From Oscillospiraceae bacterium (GTDB lineage Bacteria > Bacillota > Clostridia > Oscillospirales > Oscillospiraceae), in assembly GCA_902791215.1 (NCBI GenBank), contig CADAUZ010000008.1, positions 23,803-87,802 on the forward strand: a stretch of 64,000 bases of DNA, in the 5' to 3' direction. Under the pieces are notes generated by a model that saw only the letters and a program-made list of their open reading frames with translations, was not told the DNA's origin and did no database searches. Positions 1-8,643 of the stretch are shown here, piece after piece; the first letter of the stretch is position 1, and every line of letters begins with the position of its first letter. The position numbers and the translations under genes were made by a program.

Positions 1-149
1 ACCCAGGCCGAGGCCGTCATGTGGGCGACAAGATTGCTGCGGTAAAAGGCGTCGTCGTTTTTTGAGAGGAAATCGAGGATCAGCGCCTTGTCGGCCTCCT
101 CCTGTTCGTTGAAAGGGATATAGCTTTGGATCGCCTCGCGTATGTCCAT
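1..149 (-). CDS. NUDIX hydrolase, N-terminal part (cut by window edge)
   Basis: The complement reads an open frame from an ATG at 149 to the window edge, about 49 residues. It begins MDIREAIQSYIPFNEQEEAD and ends ...AHMTASAWV. This resembles the N-terminus of a family of clostridial NUDIX hydrolases, where an AH(M/F)TASAW segment directly precedes the NUDIX fold. The NUDIX box itself lies outside the window, so the function is inferred from the leader only. It follows the DUF1643 gene by 3 nt on the same strand and is probably co-transcribed with it. Confidence 0.6.
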   Translation of the reverse strand, partial: MDIREAIQSYIPFNEQEEADKALILDFLSKNDDAFYRSNLVAHMTASAW

Positions 150-152
150 GCT

Positions 153-776
153 TCAGCCTCCGATCAGATCCAGATAGGTGTTTACGTCAAAGTCCCGCAC
201 CGGCTCATCTTTTCGCAGATAGAGCGGATGATGGGGGTGTCCCGCCTTGGAGCATTTGCCCGCGCACACCCAGCGCGCGCCGTACTCCTCCCCCACCGAG
301 ACCATATCCCGCACGCAGTCCGGCAGATAGGGCCGCTTTTCGATCACCGCGCCCCAGGCCGCCCAGACAGTGGGGCGGCAGCCCCCGTCCACCCGGGAAA
401 GGACATAGCGGAAAGCCGCCATGTTTTCCCGATGCAGGCGCTCATTGAGCGTGCGGTCCATGTCGTCGGGCCGGGTCGCGCGCTGGGCATAGACATTGAA
501 CATGATGAAGCTGTCAAAGCCGTTGAAGTCCGCGATACGCTGGACGGACTTGAGGGTGTTGTCCAGATTGCCGGGCTCGGCAGTGGAGGGGTTGACGCCG
601 ATGCAGATGAGAGGGTTTGCGCCAAGAGTGCCGAGTATGTAACGGTATTCGGTGTAAAAATCGGGCACATAGAGCCAGCGGCTCCTGTCGTAGCTGTCCC
701 CCTGGCCGGACAGGGTCAGGGCCGTTTCAAACGACAGCAGCTCCACCGTCTGGCTTGCGCCGCTCGGGATGTGCAT
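153..776 (-). CDS. DUF1643 family protein
   Basis: This 207-residue soluble protein contains the features of DUF1643: an early block with CIGVNPSTA, a central FIMFNVYAQRAT segment, and a C-terminal H-rich stretch (KAGHPHHPLYLRKD). The family is widespread in bacteria and phages and has no established biochemical role. The ATG at 776 has an AAAGGAG ribosome site 6 nt upstream, which fixes the start. It lies 12 nt after the O-antigen-ligase-like gene and 3 nt before the NUDIX gene, so the three probably form one transcript. No signal peptide or membrane segment is visible. Confidence 0.75.
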   Translation of the reverse strand: MHIPSGASQTVELLSFETALTLSGQGDSYDRSRWLYVPDFYTEYRYILGTLGANPLICIGVNPSTAEPGNLDNTLKSVQRIADFNGFDSFIMFNVYAQRATRPDDMDRTLNERLHRENMAAFRYVLSRVDGGCRPTVWAAWGAVIEKRPYLPDCVRDMVSVGEEYGARWVCAGKCSKAGHPHHPLYLRKDEPVRDFDVNTYLDLIGG

Positions 777-788
777 GCGCGTCTCCTT

Positions 789-2660
789 TCAGTTGTCCGG
801 CCCATACCAGGTCACCGCGACCTTCAAACCGCCGTCATCATCGGCTGCGGCCGCAACAAGTATGGTCTTGCCGGTATAATCCGTGCTCTCATCATAGTGA
901 TAGGCATAACCGTTTTGCTCGTAAAAGGCCATCAGTCCCCCGCCGCTGTTCGCGCTTCCCTGACCGTACGGCTCAGGCTGCGTCATATAAGCGGGGCAGA
1001 CCGTCCCCTTCTGTTTGTCGTACCAGAAGGGGACAGCCTCCTCCCCAAGCGCGGCGGGATCGATTGTCTCCCGTGCCGCAGTCTCGGCATCGCGCATGAT
1101 GCGCAGATCCGTAAGCTCCAGGTCCCGCTCCTTTTTCAGGCTCAGGCCCGCCGCAATACCGATCATCACGCACAGGGCAAGGCCGAGCAGCACCACAACG
1201 CCGCTCCCCTTTCCGCCGTGCTCCGCGCTCTCCTCTGTCGGGCAGAGCAGCGGGGTCTCTCCCTCGCAGACGGCGGCGGCCAGGCCCAGGAAAAGCCAGA
1301 AATACGGCGCCGTATTGAAAACGGAGTTGCCGACAAAGGCGGACATCAGATACGCCGCCGTCATGCCGGCGGCGGCCAGCACCGTGGGCTTGAGCCGCTT
1401 GAGCCGCCGCCATTGATGGACGATCAGCGTGATGAGCGCCGCAAGGTACAGCACAAGCGCCGGGATACCCAGATAGCCCGCGACCGCCAGATATTCGTTG
1501 TGCGGGCGCTTACCTTCCGTAATGGCATTTTTGCCGACGAAGCCCTCCGGTCCGTAGCCGAAGACAGGACGTTCGGAGATCCTCTGCAGGGTGTCCCGCC
1601 AAAGCGCAAGCCGTCCTGTACCGGCGCTGCCGACGTCCTCGGTACGGGCGGCGATCTTTGCAAGATCGCGGCCAAGCTCGGTGAAGTTGTTCAGGAGCTT
1701 TCCCCCGGCGGGCACGAAGGCGAAAAAGCAGATCCCCGCCAGCACCGCAAGCGCCAGCACCAGCACCGCCGCGCGTTTGTTGACCTTTCGCCCGGAGCAG
1801 CCATAGAGCAGCAGCATCACCGGCACGGAAAGGGCCGCCGCAAGGATGGCCCCGAAGGTGTCGTTGACAGCCAGGGCATAGGCCAGAAATACCGCGAGGG
1901 CAAGATACAAAACCCGCTGTCCCTTTCTGCACGGGCGGTCAAACAGCAGCAGGCCGACCATATCGGCAAAGGCCATGCACAGCATATAGCCGAAATGGTT
2001 GAACTGGTTGAACACCACAGCCCGGTGCGAGGCGAAGACATAGTCGAGAAAGGCAGGGTGTGTCTTCTCCTGGACGATCATGAGCAGCGCCATCAGGCAG
2101 ATCACGCCCGCGAACGCCCACAGGATATGCCTGCGCCAGGACTCCTTCCGCACGACGGAAGCGCAGAGGAAAACGCTGCCGTAAATGAAGAAGCTGGCAA
2201 GGCCGTCGCGGAAGTACGAAGAGCCGGTGACGGCGTTATACAGATAATCCGACGCCGCCGAGGAGAGCACCGCCCATGCCAGCATCGCCGCCAGCAGATA
2301 GAACCAGGGCTGCTCCTTTACGGATGCGAGGCTGAAAAACCGCTTTTGCGAAAACGCCAGGCACAGCAGCATGTAAAGCAGCGTGATCGCGCCGAGGGTA
2401 AAAAACATGGTCTGGTACGCCTCCAGCGCAATCGTGTTGTTGACATAACCGTACAACAGACCGTGGCTCAGGATCTCGTCTTTGGTGAGATATTTGCCCA
2501 GCGCGCCCTGAATGACGAATACAATGCCTGCCGCCGCCGGCAGCATGCACCACAAAAGCAGGATGCAGTATGCGCCGCGTTCGGCGTGCTTTAGGAAATA
2601 CTCCGCCGTGCGGCTGACGCGCTTGTGCGCTGCCTGCGTCTGTTTTACGCTTTCGTCCAT
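789..2660 (-). CDS. O-antigen ligase/polymerase-like membrane protein (Wzy_C type)
   Basis: This 623-residue polytopic membrane protein has at least ten hydrophobic segments. A large loop near residues 330-390 carries the Wzy_C/WaaL-type sequence RPVFGYGPEGFVG followed by RPHNEYLAVAGYLG; the H-N-E in this loop is the family hallmark. Such proteins transfer or polymerise glycan chains carried on lipids at the outer face of the membrane. Roughly 110 residues after the last membrane segment form an acidic, soluble, probably extracellular tail with no domain I recognise. No glycosyltransferase cluster is nearby, so the substrate is unknown. The gene leads the transcript that continues into the DUF1643 gene. 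Confidence 0.75.
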   Translation of the reverse strand: MDESVKQTQAAHKRVSRTAEYFLKHAERGAYCILLLWCMLPAAAGIVFVIQGALGKYLTKDEILSHGLLYGYVNNTIALEAYQTMFFTLGAITLLYMLLCLAFSQKRFFSLASVKEQPWFYLLAAMLAWAVLSSAASDYLYNAVTGSSYFRDGLASFFIYGSVFLCASVVRKESWRRHILWAFAGVICLMALLMIVQEKTHPAFLDYVFASHRAVVFNQFNHFGYMLCMAFADMVGLLLFDRPCRKGQRVLYLALAVFLAYALAVNDTFGAILAAALSVPVMLLLYGCSGRKVNKRAAVLVLALAVLAGICFFAFVPAGGKLLNNFTELGRDLAKIAARTEDVGSAGTGRLALWRDTLQRISERPVFGYGPEGFVGKNAITEGKRPHNEYLAVAGYLGIPALVLYLAALITLIVHQWRRLKRLKPTVLAAAGMTAAYLMSAFVGNSVFNTAPYFWLFLGLAAAVCEGETPLLCPTEESAEHGGKGSGVVVLLGLALCVMIGIAAGLSLKKERDLELTDLRIMRDAETAARETIDPAALGEEAVPFWYDKQKGTVCPAYMTQPEPYGQGSANSGGGLMAFYEQNGYAYHYDESTDYTGKTILVAAAADDDGGLKVAVTWYGPDN

Positions 2661-2696
2661 TGTCCTATCCTCCGTTTCCGGGAATCAAAAGCTCGA

Positions 2697-4115
2697 TCAT
2701 ATATGGAGAATGAGCTTTGCCACATAGATATAGATGAGCAGGGACACCGCGTCCGTCACCGTGGAGATGAGCGGGTTTGCCATGACGGCGGGGTCCACGC
2801 CCAGCTTCTCGGCCAGGATCGGCAGCATCGAGCCGACGCTTTTCGCAAAAAGGACGATGAACACGATGGACATGCTGACCGTAGCCGCCACCGGCACCGT
2901 GACCGCATCGTTGTGCAGCAGCATGCCGTCAAGCAGCAGCATCTTCACAAAGTTTACAGCAGCCAGGGCAATGCCGCAGAGAAACGCGACCCGCAGCTCA
3001 CGCCACACCACGCTCAGCGCGTCGCGCGGCTCGATATCGCCCAGCGACAGGGCGCGGATGACCGCGGTGGAGGCCTGGGCGCCGGAGTTGCCGCCGGTGC
3101 CCATGAGCATGGGGATGAAGGCGACCAGCCCCGCCTGTACGGCGAGCATATCCTCAAAGGAGGTCAGGATCATGCTGGTGAAGGTGGCCGAGAGCATGAG
3201 GAACATGAGCCAGGGAATGCGGTTTTTCCAGATCTCCACAATGCCCGTGCGGGAATAGGGCTTGTCCGAGGGGAGCATACCGGCGAGCTTTTCCATGTCC
3301 TCGGTGGCCTCCTGCTCCATGACGTCCATAACGTCGTCGACCGTGACGATGCCCACAAGCCGCCGCTCGTTATCCACGACCGGCAGGGCCATCAGGTCGT
3401 AGTCGGCAAATTTCGCCGACACGCTCTCCTGGTCCTCGGTGGTGGAGGCAAAGACCACATTGGTCTCCATCAGGTCCTCGATGATGGTGTCGTCGCTTGA
3501 CAGCAGCAGATCCTTCACCGTCACGATGCCCTCGAGCCGCCGGTCGGCCGCGATGACAAAGCAGACATAGATGGTCTCCTTGTCCTCGCCGATGCGCCGG
3601 ATGCGGGCGATGGATTCCTTGACGCTCATGTATTTTTTGAGATCCACAAACTCGGCCGTCATGATGCTGCCGGCGGAGTTTTCCGGATAGCGCAGATACT
3701 GGTTGATGAGGTTGCGGGTCTGGGGGGTGGCAGCGCGCATGACGCGCTTGACGACGTTTGCGGGCAGCTCTCCGACAATGTCCACCGCGTCGTCGACGTA
3801 AAGCTCCTCCATGATTCCGGCGAGCTCGGAGTCGGTGATGGAATTGATGATGCGCTCCTGCTCGGGCGCTTCAAAGTTTGCGAAAACGTCCGCCGCGGTC
3901 TCCTTCGACAGCAGGCGGAAGACCATGGGCATGCGGTTGTCGTCGATCCTGGAGAGAAATTCCGCCACGTCGAACTCGTTGAGCTCCTCCATGCGGCGCT
4001 GCAGCTCCTTCATGTCATGGCGGTCCAGCAGCTCCTCCAGCTGATCGGTCTGCTTTTCGACAAGGGACTCGTAATTCAGGCCCTCGCCCTGTTCAGGCTT
4101 TTCGTTTTCCTCCAA
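2697..4115 (-). CDS. mgtE: Magnesium transporter MgtE
   Basis: This 472-residue protein has the full MgtE layout. An N-terminal alpha-superhelical domain (about residues 1-130) is followed by a CBS pair (two copies of the fold, around TAEFVDLKKYMSV and LMETNVVFAS...LVGIVTVDDVMDVM) and five membrane helices containing the pore signature GTGGNSGAQASTAVIRAL. MgtE is a Mg2+ channel gated by magnesium bound to the N and CBS domains. A GTG at 4124 is too close to the GGGAGG ribosome site, so I prefer the TTG at 4115, which sits 8 nt from it; the start is moderately certain. No magnesium riboswitch is evident in the short upstream spacer. Confidence 0.93.
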   Translation of the reverse strand: MEENEKPEQGEGLNYESLVEKQTDQLEELLDRHDMKELQRRMEELNEFDVAEFLSRIDDNRMPMVFRLLSKETAADVFANFEAPEQERIINSITDSELAGIMEELYVDDAVDIVGELPANVVKRVMRAATPQTRNLINQYLRYPENSAGSIMTAEFVDLKKYMSVKESIARIRRIGEDKETIYVCFVIAADRRLEGIVTVKDLLLSSDDTIIEDLMETNVVFASTTEDQESVSAKFADYDLMALPVVDNERRLVGIVTVDDVMDVMEQEATEDMEKLAGMLPSDKPYSRTGIVEIWKNRIPWLMFLMLSATFTSMILTSFEDMLAVQAGLVAFIPMLMGTGGNSGAQASTAVIRALSLGDIEPRDALSVVWRELRVAFLCGIALAAVNFVKMLLLDGMLLHNDAVTVPVAATVSMSIVFIVLFAKSVGSMLPILAEKLGVDPAVMANPLISTVTDAVSLLIYIYVAKLILHI

Positions 4116-4260
4116 CCGGAACACCTCCCAGTTATAACAGATTTAAATATTTTACCATGCCTTGGGGCTGATTACAACTTTTTTAATTTGCTTTCCGCTT
4201 TCCCATAAATGATTGCGGAATCAACAGCGCCAAACGCCCTTCTTCGCCACGTTACATAAC

Positions 4261-4295
4261 TATAATGATCGTATCTTATGTAAACTCTGGAGGGC
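4261..4295 (+). promoter_or_regulatory. -10 element and ribosome site of spoIIE
   Basis: A perfect TATAAT lies at 4261-4266, about 35 nt before the spoIIE ATG, and a GGAGGG ribosome site lies at 4290-4295. No good -35 hexamer is seen at 17 bp spacing. That is compatible with an activator-dependent promoter, as known for Spo0A-controlled spoIIE genes, but I cannot identify a Spo0A box with confidence. Confidence 0.4.
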
Positions 4296-4301
4296 ATAGA
4301 C

Positions 4302-6626
4302 ATGGATCTTGGGGGACAGGGAAAGGCTGCCGGGCTGCGCGCTGCGGCGGAGGGTATGGACAGGCGCTTTTTTCTAGCCGGGCGGGCGGGGCTGTATCTG
4401 CTCATGGGCGGGATCATGGCCTGCGCGCGCGTACTGTCGGGCGGCGCGCCCTTCGGCATGGCGATGGTGGCCTGCTCCGGGGCGGGCTTAAGCGGAGTGT
4501 TCGCGCTGCTGGGGGCGTCCCTGGGCTATCTTCTGAGCGGTGGGCTTGAATGGGGCATCCGCTATATTGCGGCCTCGGTGCTGGTGTATACCATCGCCTT
4601 CGTCTTTCATGAGTCCGGCGCGTATAAGAGCGAATACTTCATGCCCGCCGCAGCGGCGCTCGTGATGGGCCTGACGGGCTTTCTGGGCAGCTTTGCCTTC
4701 GAGGGCGGGGCGGCGCCGGTGATGGCGGAGCTTTTCCTGGAGCTGACGCTGGCCTTCGGCGGGACCTACTTTTTCCGCGACGCGCTGGACGCAACGCTCC
4801 GTACCTCGGAGACCGCGGAGCTCAGGCACTCGGTTTCGCTGATGGTGCTGGCCTCCTGCGCGCTGATGGCTCTGTCGCGGGTGGTCCTCTTTGGCGTGGT
4901 GTCGCTGGGGCGATTTCTTGCGCTGCTGCTGGTGATGACCTCTGCCATGAAGGGCGGCATGCTCACGGGCGCCGCGGTGGGGACGGTGCTGGGCCTTTCG
5001 ATGGATCTCTCCTCCGACGGGCCGCTCTACTACACCATGTCCTACGCCTTCTCAGGGCTGCTGTCGGGCGTATTCGGGCGGCACGGGCGCGTGGTGTACG
5101 TGCTGTCCTTCGTCCTCGCGGGGGCGCTCGCGACAGTGTGCGCGTGGGGCTATGTCCAGCCGGTGAGCGCCTTGTTCGAGACCTTCTGTGCCTCGGTCAT
5201 CTTCATGATCCTGCCCGCCTCGCTCCTGAACCGCGTGGGGGTGGTGCTCCAGTGCATGGACCGGGGCTGCGGAGAATCGGGCCTCAGGCGCTTTGAGGCC
5301 TCGCGCCTGCACAAGCTCAGCGAGGCCTACGGGGAGCTGTTTGAGACCGTGCGCAAAAACGTGACCGCGCCGGTCAACGACGAAAACATCGCCCGCATTT
5401 TCGACCGGGCCGCCGACGAGGTGTGCGTGGGCTGCCGCTTTAAAAACCGCTGCTGGAACGCGGAATACGTGGACACCCTCTCCGCCCTCAACGACGCGAC
5501 AAAGGCCATGGTCGAGCACGGCAGCCTCGCGGTGGAGGATCTGCCCGGCTACTTCCGGGAAAAGTGCGTGGGCCTGCCCGCCTTCGTCGCCGCCGTGAAC
5601 GGGGAGCTGCGCGGCATGAGCTACCGGCGGCAGCTTCGCGCCCGGCTTGCGGAGAACCGGAGCGTCGCCTGGGGACAGTTTGCGGACGTGTCCCAGCTTT
5701 TGGAGCGCTTTGCCGCCGAGCTCGGCAGCGTCAGCGGGGCCGACCCCCTGGTCGAGCGCCGCCTGCTGCGCTATCTCAGGAGCCTGGAGATCGACGCGGA
5801 CGCCGCCGTCTACCGGGACGGGGGCGGGAGGCTTCGCATCGTGATCGAAAGCGGACGGCTGTCGCCCCTGCTGCATGAGGAGGGGTATCTCGAAAAGCTG
5901 TCGGAGATCGCGGGCGTGCGCCTGTGCCAGCCGGTCAGGCCGGAGGAGGACGCCTCGCGTCTGGAGCTTCTGGAGGCCGAGCCCCTTGCGGTCTCTGTCG
6001 GCATTGCGGCGATGAAGAAGCAGGGCGAAAAGGTCAGCGGCGACCGGGGGACGTATTTCAAAACCGACGCCGGTGTCCTGTGCGTCATCCTCTCCGACGG
6101 CATGGGCTGCGGGGACGAGGCCGCCGAGGACAGCCGCCGCGTCATCGGCATTTTGGAAAAGTTCCTGCGCGCCGGGATGGAACCCGCCGTCGCCATGAAG
6201 CTTTTAAACTCGGTCCTCCTTCTGCGCGACGCGGAGAGCTGGGGCTTTGCCACGGTCGATCTCATGTGCGTGGACCTCTTCACGGGCCAGACGAGCTTCT
6301 ATAAATACGGGGCGGCGCCGTCGTATGTGCTCGCCGGAAGGAACATCCGCCGCGTCAAGGGCGAGACCCTGGCCGCGGGTCTCTCCGCTGGGGAGGGCAC
6401 AGCGCCCGATGTGGTGCGCATGCGCTTAAAGCCCGGCTGCACCGCCGTCATCGCCACCGACGGCGTGATCGCGGATGCCGAGGATGAGTGGCTAAAGAAC
6501 CTGCTCCTGCAAGGCTTCGACGACATGAAGGGCCTTGCCCGCGCGGTACTCAAGCAGGCCGAAGAGCTGTACGGCGCGCTCGACGACATGACGGTCGTGA
6601 CCGTGCGGGTGGAGGAGCGGCCATGA
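4302..6626 (+). CDS. spoIIE: Stage II sporulation protein E (SpoIIE phosphatase)
   Basis: This 774-residue protein has about ten N-terminal membrane helices (residues 20-300), a central regulatory region with a cysteine pair (VCVGCRFKNRCW near residue 370), and a C-terminal PP2C phosphatase domain. The domain carries LSDGMGCGDEAAEDS and, near the end, ATDGVIADAEDEW, the metal-binding DG motifs. SpoIIE dephosphorylates SpoIIAA at the polar septum and so activates sigma-F in the forespore. Length and layout match the family. The ATG at 4302 follows a GGAGGG ribosome site. The stop overlaps the next start (ATGA), so the two genes are translationally coupled. Confidence 0.95.
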   Translation: MDLGGQGKAAGLRAAAEGMDRRFFLAGRAGLYLLMGGIMACARVLSGGAPFGMAMVACSGAGLSGVFALLGASLGYLLSGGLEWGIRYIAASVLVYTIAFVFHESGAYKSEYFMPAAAALVMGLTGFLGSFAFEGGAAPVMAELFLELTLAFGGTYFFRDALDATLRTSETAELRHSVSLMVLASCALMALSRVVLFGVVSLGRFLALLLVMTSAMKGGMLTGAAVGTVLGLSMDLSSDGPLYYTMSYAFSGLLSGVFGRHGRVVYVLSFVLAGALATVCAWGYVQPVSALFETFCASVIFMILPASLLNRVGVVLQCMDRGCGESGLRRFEASRLHKLSEAYGELFETVRKNVTAPVNDENIARIFDRAADEVCVGCRFKNRCWNAEYVDTLSALNDATKAMVEHGSLAVEDLPGYFREKCVGLPAFVAAVNGELRGMSYRRQLRARLAENRSVAWGQFADVSQLLERFAAELGSVSGADPLVERRLLRYLRSLEIDADAAVYRDGGGRLRIVIESGRLSPLLHEEGYLEKLSEIAGVRLCQPVRPEEDASRLELLEAEPLAVSVGIAAMKKQGEKVSGDRGTYFKTDAGVLCVILSDGMGCGDEAAEDSRRVIGILEKFLRAGMEPAVAMKLLNSVLLLRDAESWGFATVDLMCVDLFTGQTSFYKYGAAPSYVLAGRNIRRVKGETLAAGLSAGEGTAPDVVRMRLKPGCTAVIATDGVIADAEDEWLKNLLLQGFDDMKGLARAVLKQAEELYGALDDMTVVTVRVEERP

Positions 6627-6979
6627 TCCGCCCGCCGAGTCCCCTTCGCTCCTTCGCCGGGCGGCTGAAGGGGCTGTTCGTCTCCCGCGCGCCCCGGCGC
6701 ACACTGCCGCCGCGTCTCAGGGGAAAGCTCCGGCGCGCGGTGGTGGTGCCGACGCCGGACCCCATGTTCTCGGAGGCGGTCTTTATTCTGCGCGACGAAG
6801 CCCTCAGAGAGCCCGGCGTCAGCCGGGAGGAACTGCTGCGCCAGGCGGCCCGCGCCGCCGAGAGCTATACCGAGGACGCCCTGCCCGGCATGGAGCGCGT
6901 GAGTCTGCGCCCGCTCGCCGCGTTTCTCCTGGGCGCGGCGGTGACCCTCGCGGTGCTGTGGGCCGTGGGAATGCTGTAA
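6623..6979 (+). CDS. Small basic membrane-anchored protein coupled to SpoIIE
   Basis: This 118-residue protein starts at the ATG inside the spoIIE stop (ATGA overlap at 6623-6626). It has a very arginine-rich N-terminal half, a middle region around TPDPMFSEAVFILRDEAL, and a single C-terminal membrane helix (residues 98-116). No known domain is recognised. The overlap with spoIIE implies co-expression during early sporulation. The high GC and Arg content raises a small risk of a spurious frame, but the frame is continuous and the coupling is exact. Confidence 0.65.
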   Translation: MIRPPSPLRSFAGRLKGLFVSRAPRRTLPPRLRGKLRRAVVVPTPDPMFSEAVFILRDEALREPGVSREELLRQAARAAESYTEDALPGMERVSLRPLAAFLLGAAVTLAVLWAVGML

Positions 6980-6981
6980 TT

Positions 6982-7104
6982 GCCTCCCCTGAAAGGGGAG
7001 GTGGTTTCGGCGCTCGCGGCGAAACCGGAGGGGTCGTCTCTCGATCGGCTGAACCCCTCAGTCCGGACGCTGCGCGTCCAGCCAGCTCCCCTTGCAGGGG
7101 AGCC
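6982..7104. repeat. Short palindromic intergenic repeat (MITE-like)
   Basis: The spacer between the small membrane protein and the patatin gene opens with GCCTCCCCTGAAAGGGGAGG and closes with an arm reading CTCCCCTTGCAGGGGAGCC. Each arm is itself a small hairpin, and the two arms are mutually inverted. The middle holds CCCCTCAGTC- and GCTGCGCGTC-type sequence. Elements of this design are common in Oscillospiraceae intergenic regions as far as I know. No coding potential is seen. Confidence 0.55.
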
Positions 7105-7176
7105 AAGTGTTTTCATTTACTTCATTCCCCGAATATGCTATAATATCCTTATATAGAAAGAAAGGGAGTGCTGACC

Positions 7177-8247
7177 ATGCGGCTGCAATTTGACGTGAGC
7201 AAGACCTATGCCATCGCGCTCGAGGGCGGTGGGGCCAAGGGCGCCTATGAGATCGGCGTTTGGAAGGCGCTGGACGAGGCGGGTGTGAAATATAACGCGG
7301 TGTCCGGCACCTCTGTCGGGGCGCTCAACGGGGCGCTGATGGCCATGCGCGATCTTCCGCGCGCCATAGAATGCTGGCGCAACATCCACCCGTCCCAGGT
7401 CATCTCCTTGGGCAGTCTGGACGCCGGGACCTTCAAGAACCTGCTGGAGGGCAAATTGGATGCCGACGACTGGCCGGAGCTGCTGCCCCAGGCGGTGGAT
7501 ATCATCCTCAACCGCGGGCTCGACGTGTCGCCGCTTCGCGCCTGGGTACGCAGCGTTGTGGACGAACACAAGCTCAAGACCTCGGACGTGGACTTCTATA
7601 TCTCCACCGTCTCCCTCACCGACCGCAAGGGACTGGAAGTGCATGTAAACGAGCTGCCGGAGAATGAAATCTGTGACATGCTCCTGGCCTCGGCTTACCA
7701 CCCGAGCTTCCGCCTCGAAAAGCTGGGCGGCAAGTTCTACGCCGACGGCGGCTTTGTGGACGCCATCCCCCTGCACGCGCTGGTGAAACACGGCTACAGG
7801 GACATTATCGCTGTGCGCCTGCCGAGCCTTGGCGTGGAGAAGCGCTTCAAGATTCCCGACAACGTAAACATCACCACCATCCGCACCTACGCCGATCTCG
7901 GCCATGTGCTGAACTTCACCGCCGAGCAGGCAAGGCGCGACATGGACATCGGCTATATGGACGCGCGGCGCGTGCTCTACGGCCTTTGCGGGCGACAGTA
8001 TTACATAGACCGCAGCCTCACCGAGCACGATGCGCTGGAATGGCTCATCGCCCACAGAGGGGAGTCGGCGGGAAGCCTAAGGGATTATCTGGAAACAGAG
8101 CTCCCGTACACGGCCCAGCAGCTGGAGGCGGCGGGCACAGACTATTATGATCTGATGCTGGCCCTGGTCGAGCAGCGGGCGGAGCGGCAGAATCTCCCGA
8201 AGCTCAAGGTATACAGCGACAAGGATTTATTGAAGCTGGTGGAATAA
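7177..8247 (+). CDS. Patatin-like phospholipase
   Basis: This protein of about 356 residues opens with a patatin core: the oxyanion loop GGGAKGAYEIGVW, the nucleophile elbow GTSVGALNG (catalytic Ser), and later the DGG motif YADGGFVDAIP with the catalytic Asp. The Ser-Asp dyad is intact, so lipid acyl hydrolase activity is likely. There is no signal peptide, so it should act in the cytoplasm or at the inner membrane surface. The frame is open back to a GTG at 7168, but the ATG at 7177 lies 8-9 nt after an AAAGGGAG ribosome site and is preferred. The C-terminal third (about 130 residues) is unassigned. Confidence 0.9.
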   Translation: MRLQFDVSKTYAIALEGGGAKGAYEIGVWKALDEAGVKYNAVSGTSVGALNGALMAMRDLPRAIECWRNIHPSQVISLGSLDAGTFKNLLEGKLDADDWPELLPQAVDIILNRGLDVSPLRAWVRSVVDEHKLKTSDVDFYISTVSLTDRKGLEVHVNELPENEICDMLLASAYHPSFRLEKLGGKFYADGGFVDAIPLHALVKHGYRDIIAVRLPSLGVEKRFKIPDNVNITTIRTYADLGHVLNFTAEQARRDMDIGYMDARRVLYGLCGRQYYIDRSLTEHDALEWLIAHRGESAGSLRDYLETELPYTAQQLEAAGTDYYDLMLALVEQRAERQNLPKLKVYSDKDLLKLVE

Positions 8248-8264
8248 ACATATACTGTCGATTT

Positions 8265-8347
8265 TGTCATCCTGAGCGTCAGCGAAGGATCTTTACAGTC
8301 TCCGATACCGGGGTATCAAAGATCCTTCGCTTACGCTCAGGATGACA
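8265..8347. repeat. Palindromic repeat, ATCCTGAGCG family
   Basis: This near-perfect inverted repeat starts TGTCATCCTGAGCGT...GAAGGATCTTT and returns as AAAGATCCTTCGCT...CTCAGGATGACA. A half copy (CATCCTGAGTGAAACGAAGGATC) occurs at about 16981-17004, and a relative with GAAGAATCTT arms at 45388-45459. It sits downstream of the patatin gene and could serve as a bidirectional terminator, but no clear T-tract terminator geometry is seen. Confidence 0.65.
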
Positions 8348-8385
8348 TTTTTTATTATGCGTATCGGCTTTAATCAGCTAATCCC

Positions 8386-8518
8386 GTCATTGCGAGCCAG
8401 TGCGCACACTGGCGTGGCAATCCGCCCGCCGGAGGCCCTTAACAACTCAGAAATCAAACCTGGCCGCTGGGAGTACGGATTGCCACACCAGTGACATCGG
8501 TCACTGGTTCGCAATGAC
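8386..8518. repeat. Palindromic repeat, GTCATTGCGAG / GTGGCAATCCG family
   Basis: The left arm carries GTCATTGCGAGCCAGTG and GTGGCAATCCG. The right arm carries CGGATTGCCAC and CACTGGTTCGCAATGAC. The two arms are inverted around a unique centre, so a long imperfect hairpin can form on either strand. This motif is widespread in bacterial intergenic regions as a non-autonomous palindromic element. Together with the preceding repeat it fills most of the roughly 400-bp spacer before the secreted protein gene. Confidence 0.65.
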
Positions 8519-8643
8519 AGACTGGGAACTGGTTCTTGCTGAGTTAAGCCGATACCCATATTTTTTATTTTCCCTGAAACATTTTCCCTTCCCGATCCGT
8601 TTATATAGGTGAGTACGCTATCAAACGCGAAAAGGAGAAACCC

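Noticed and set aside
126..2594. A very long plus-strand open frame opposite the DUF1643 and O-antigen-ligase-like genes
   Set aside because: It lies antisense to two genes with recognisable families, its translation is Arg/His-rich with no known motif, and such frames arise from high GC.
4125..4260. Possible magnesium riboswitch upstream of mgtE
   Set aside because: The spacer is too short and shows none of the conserved paired elements of an M-box.
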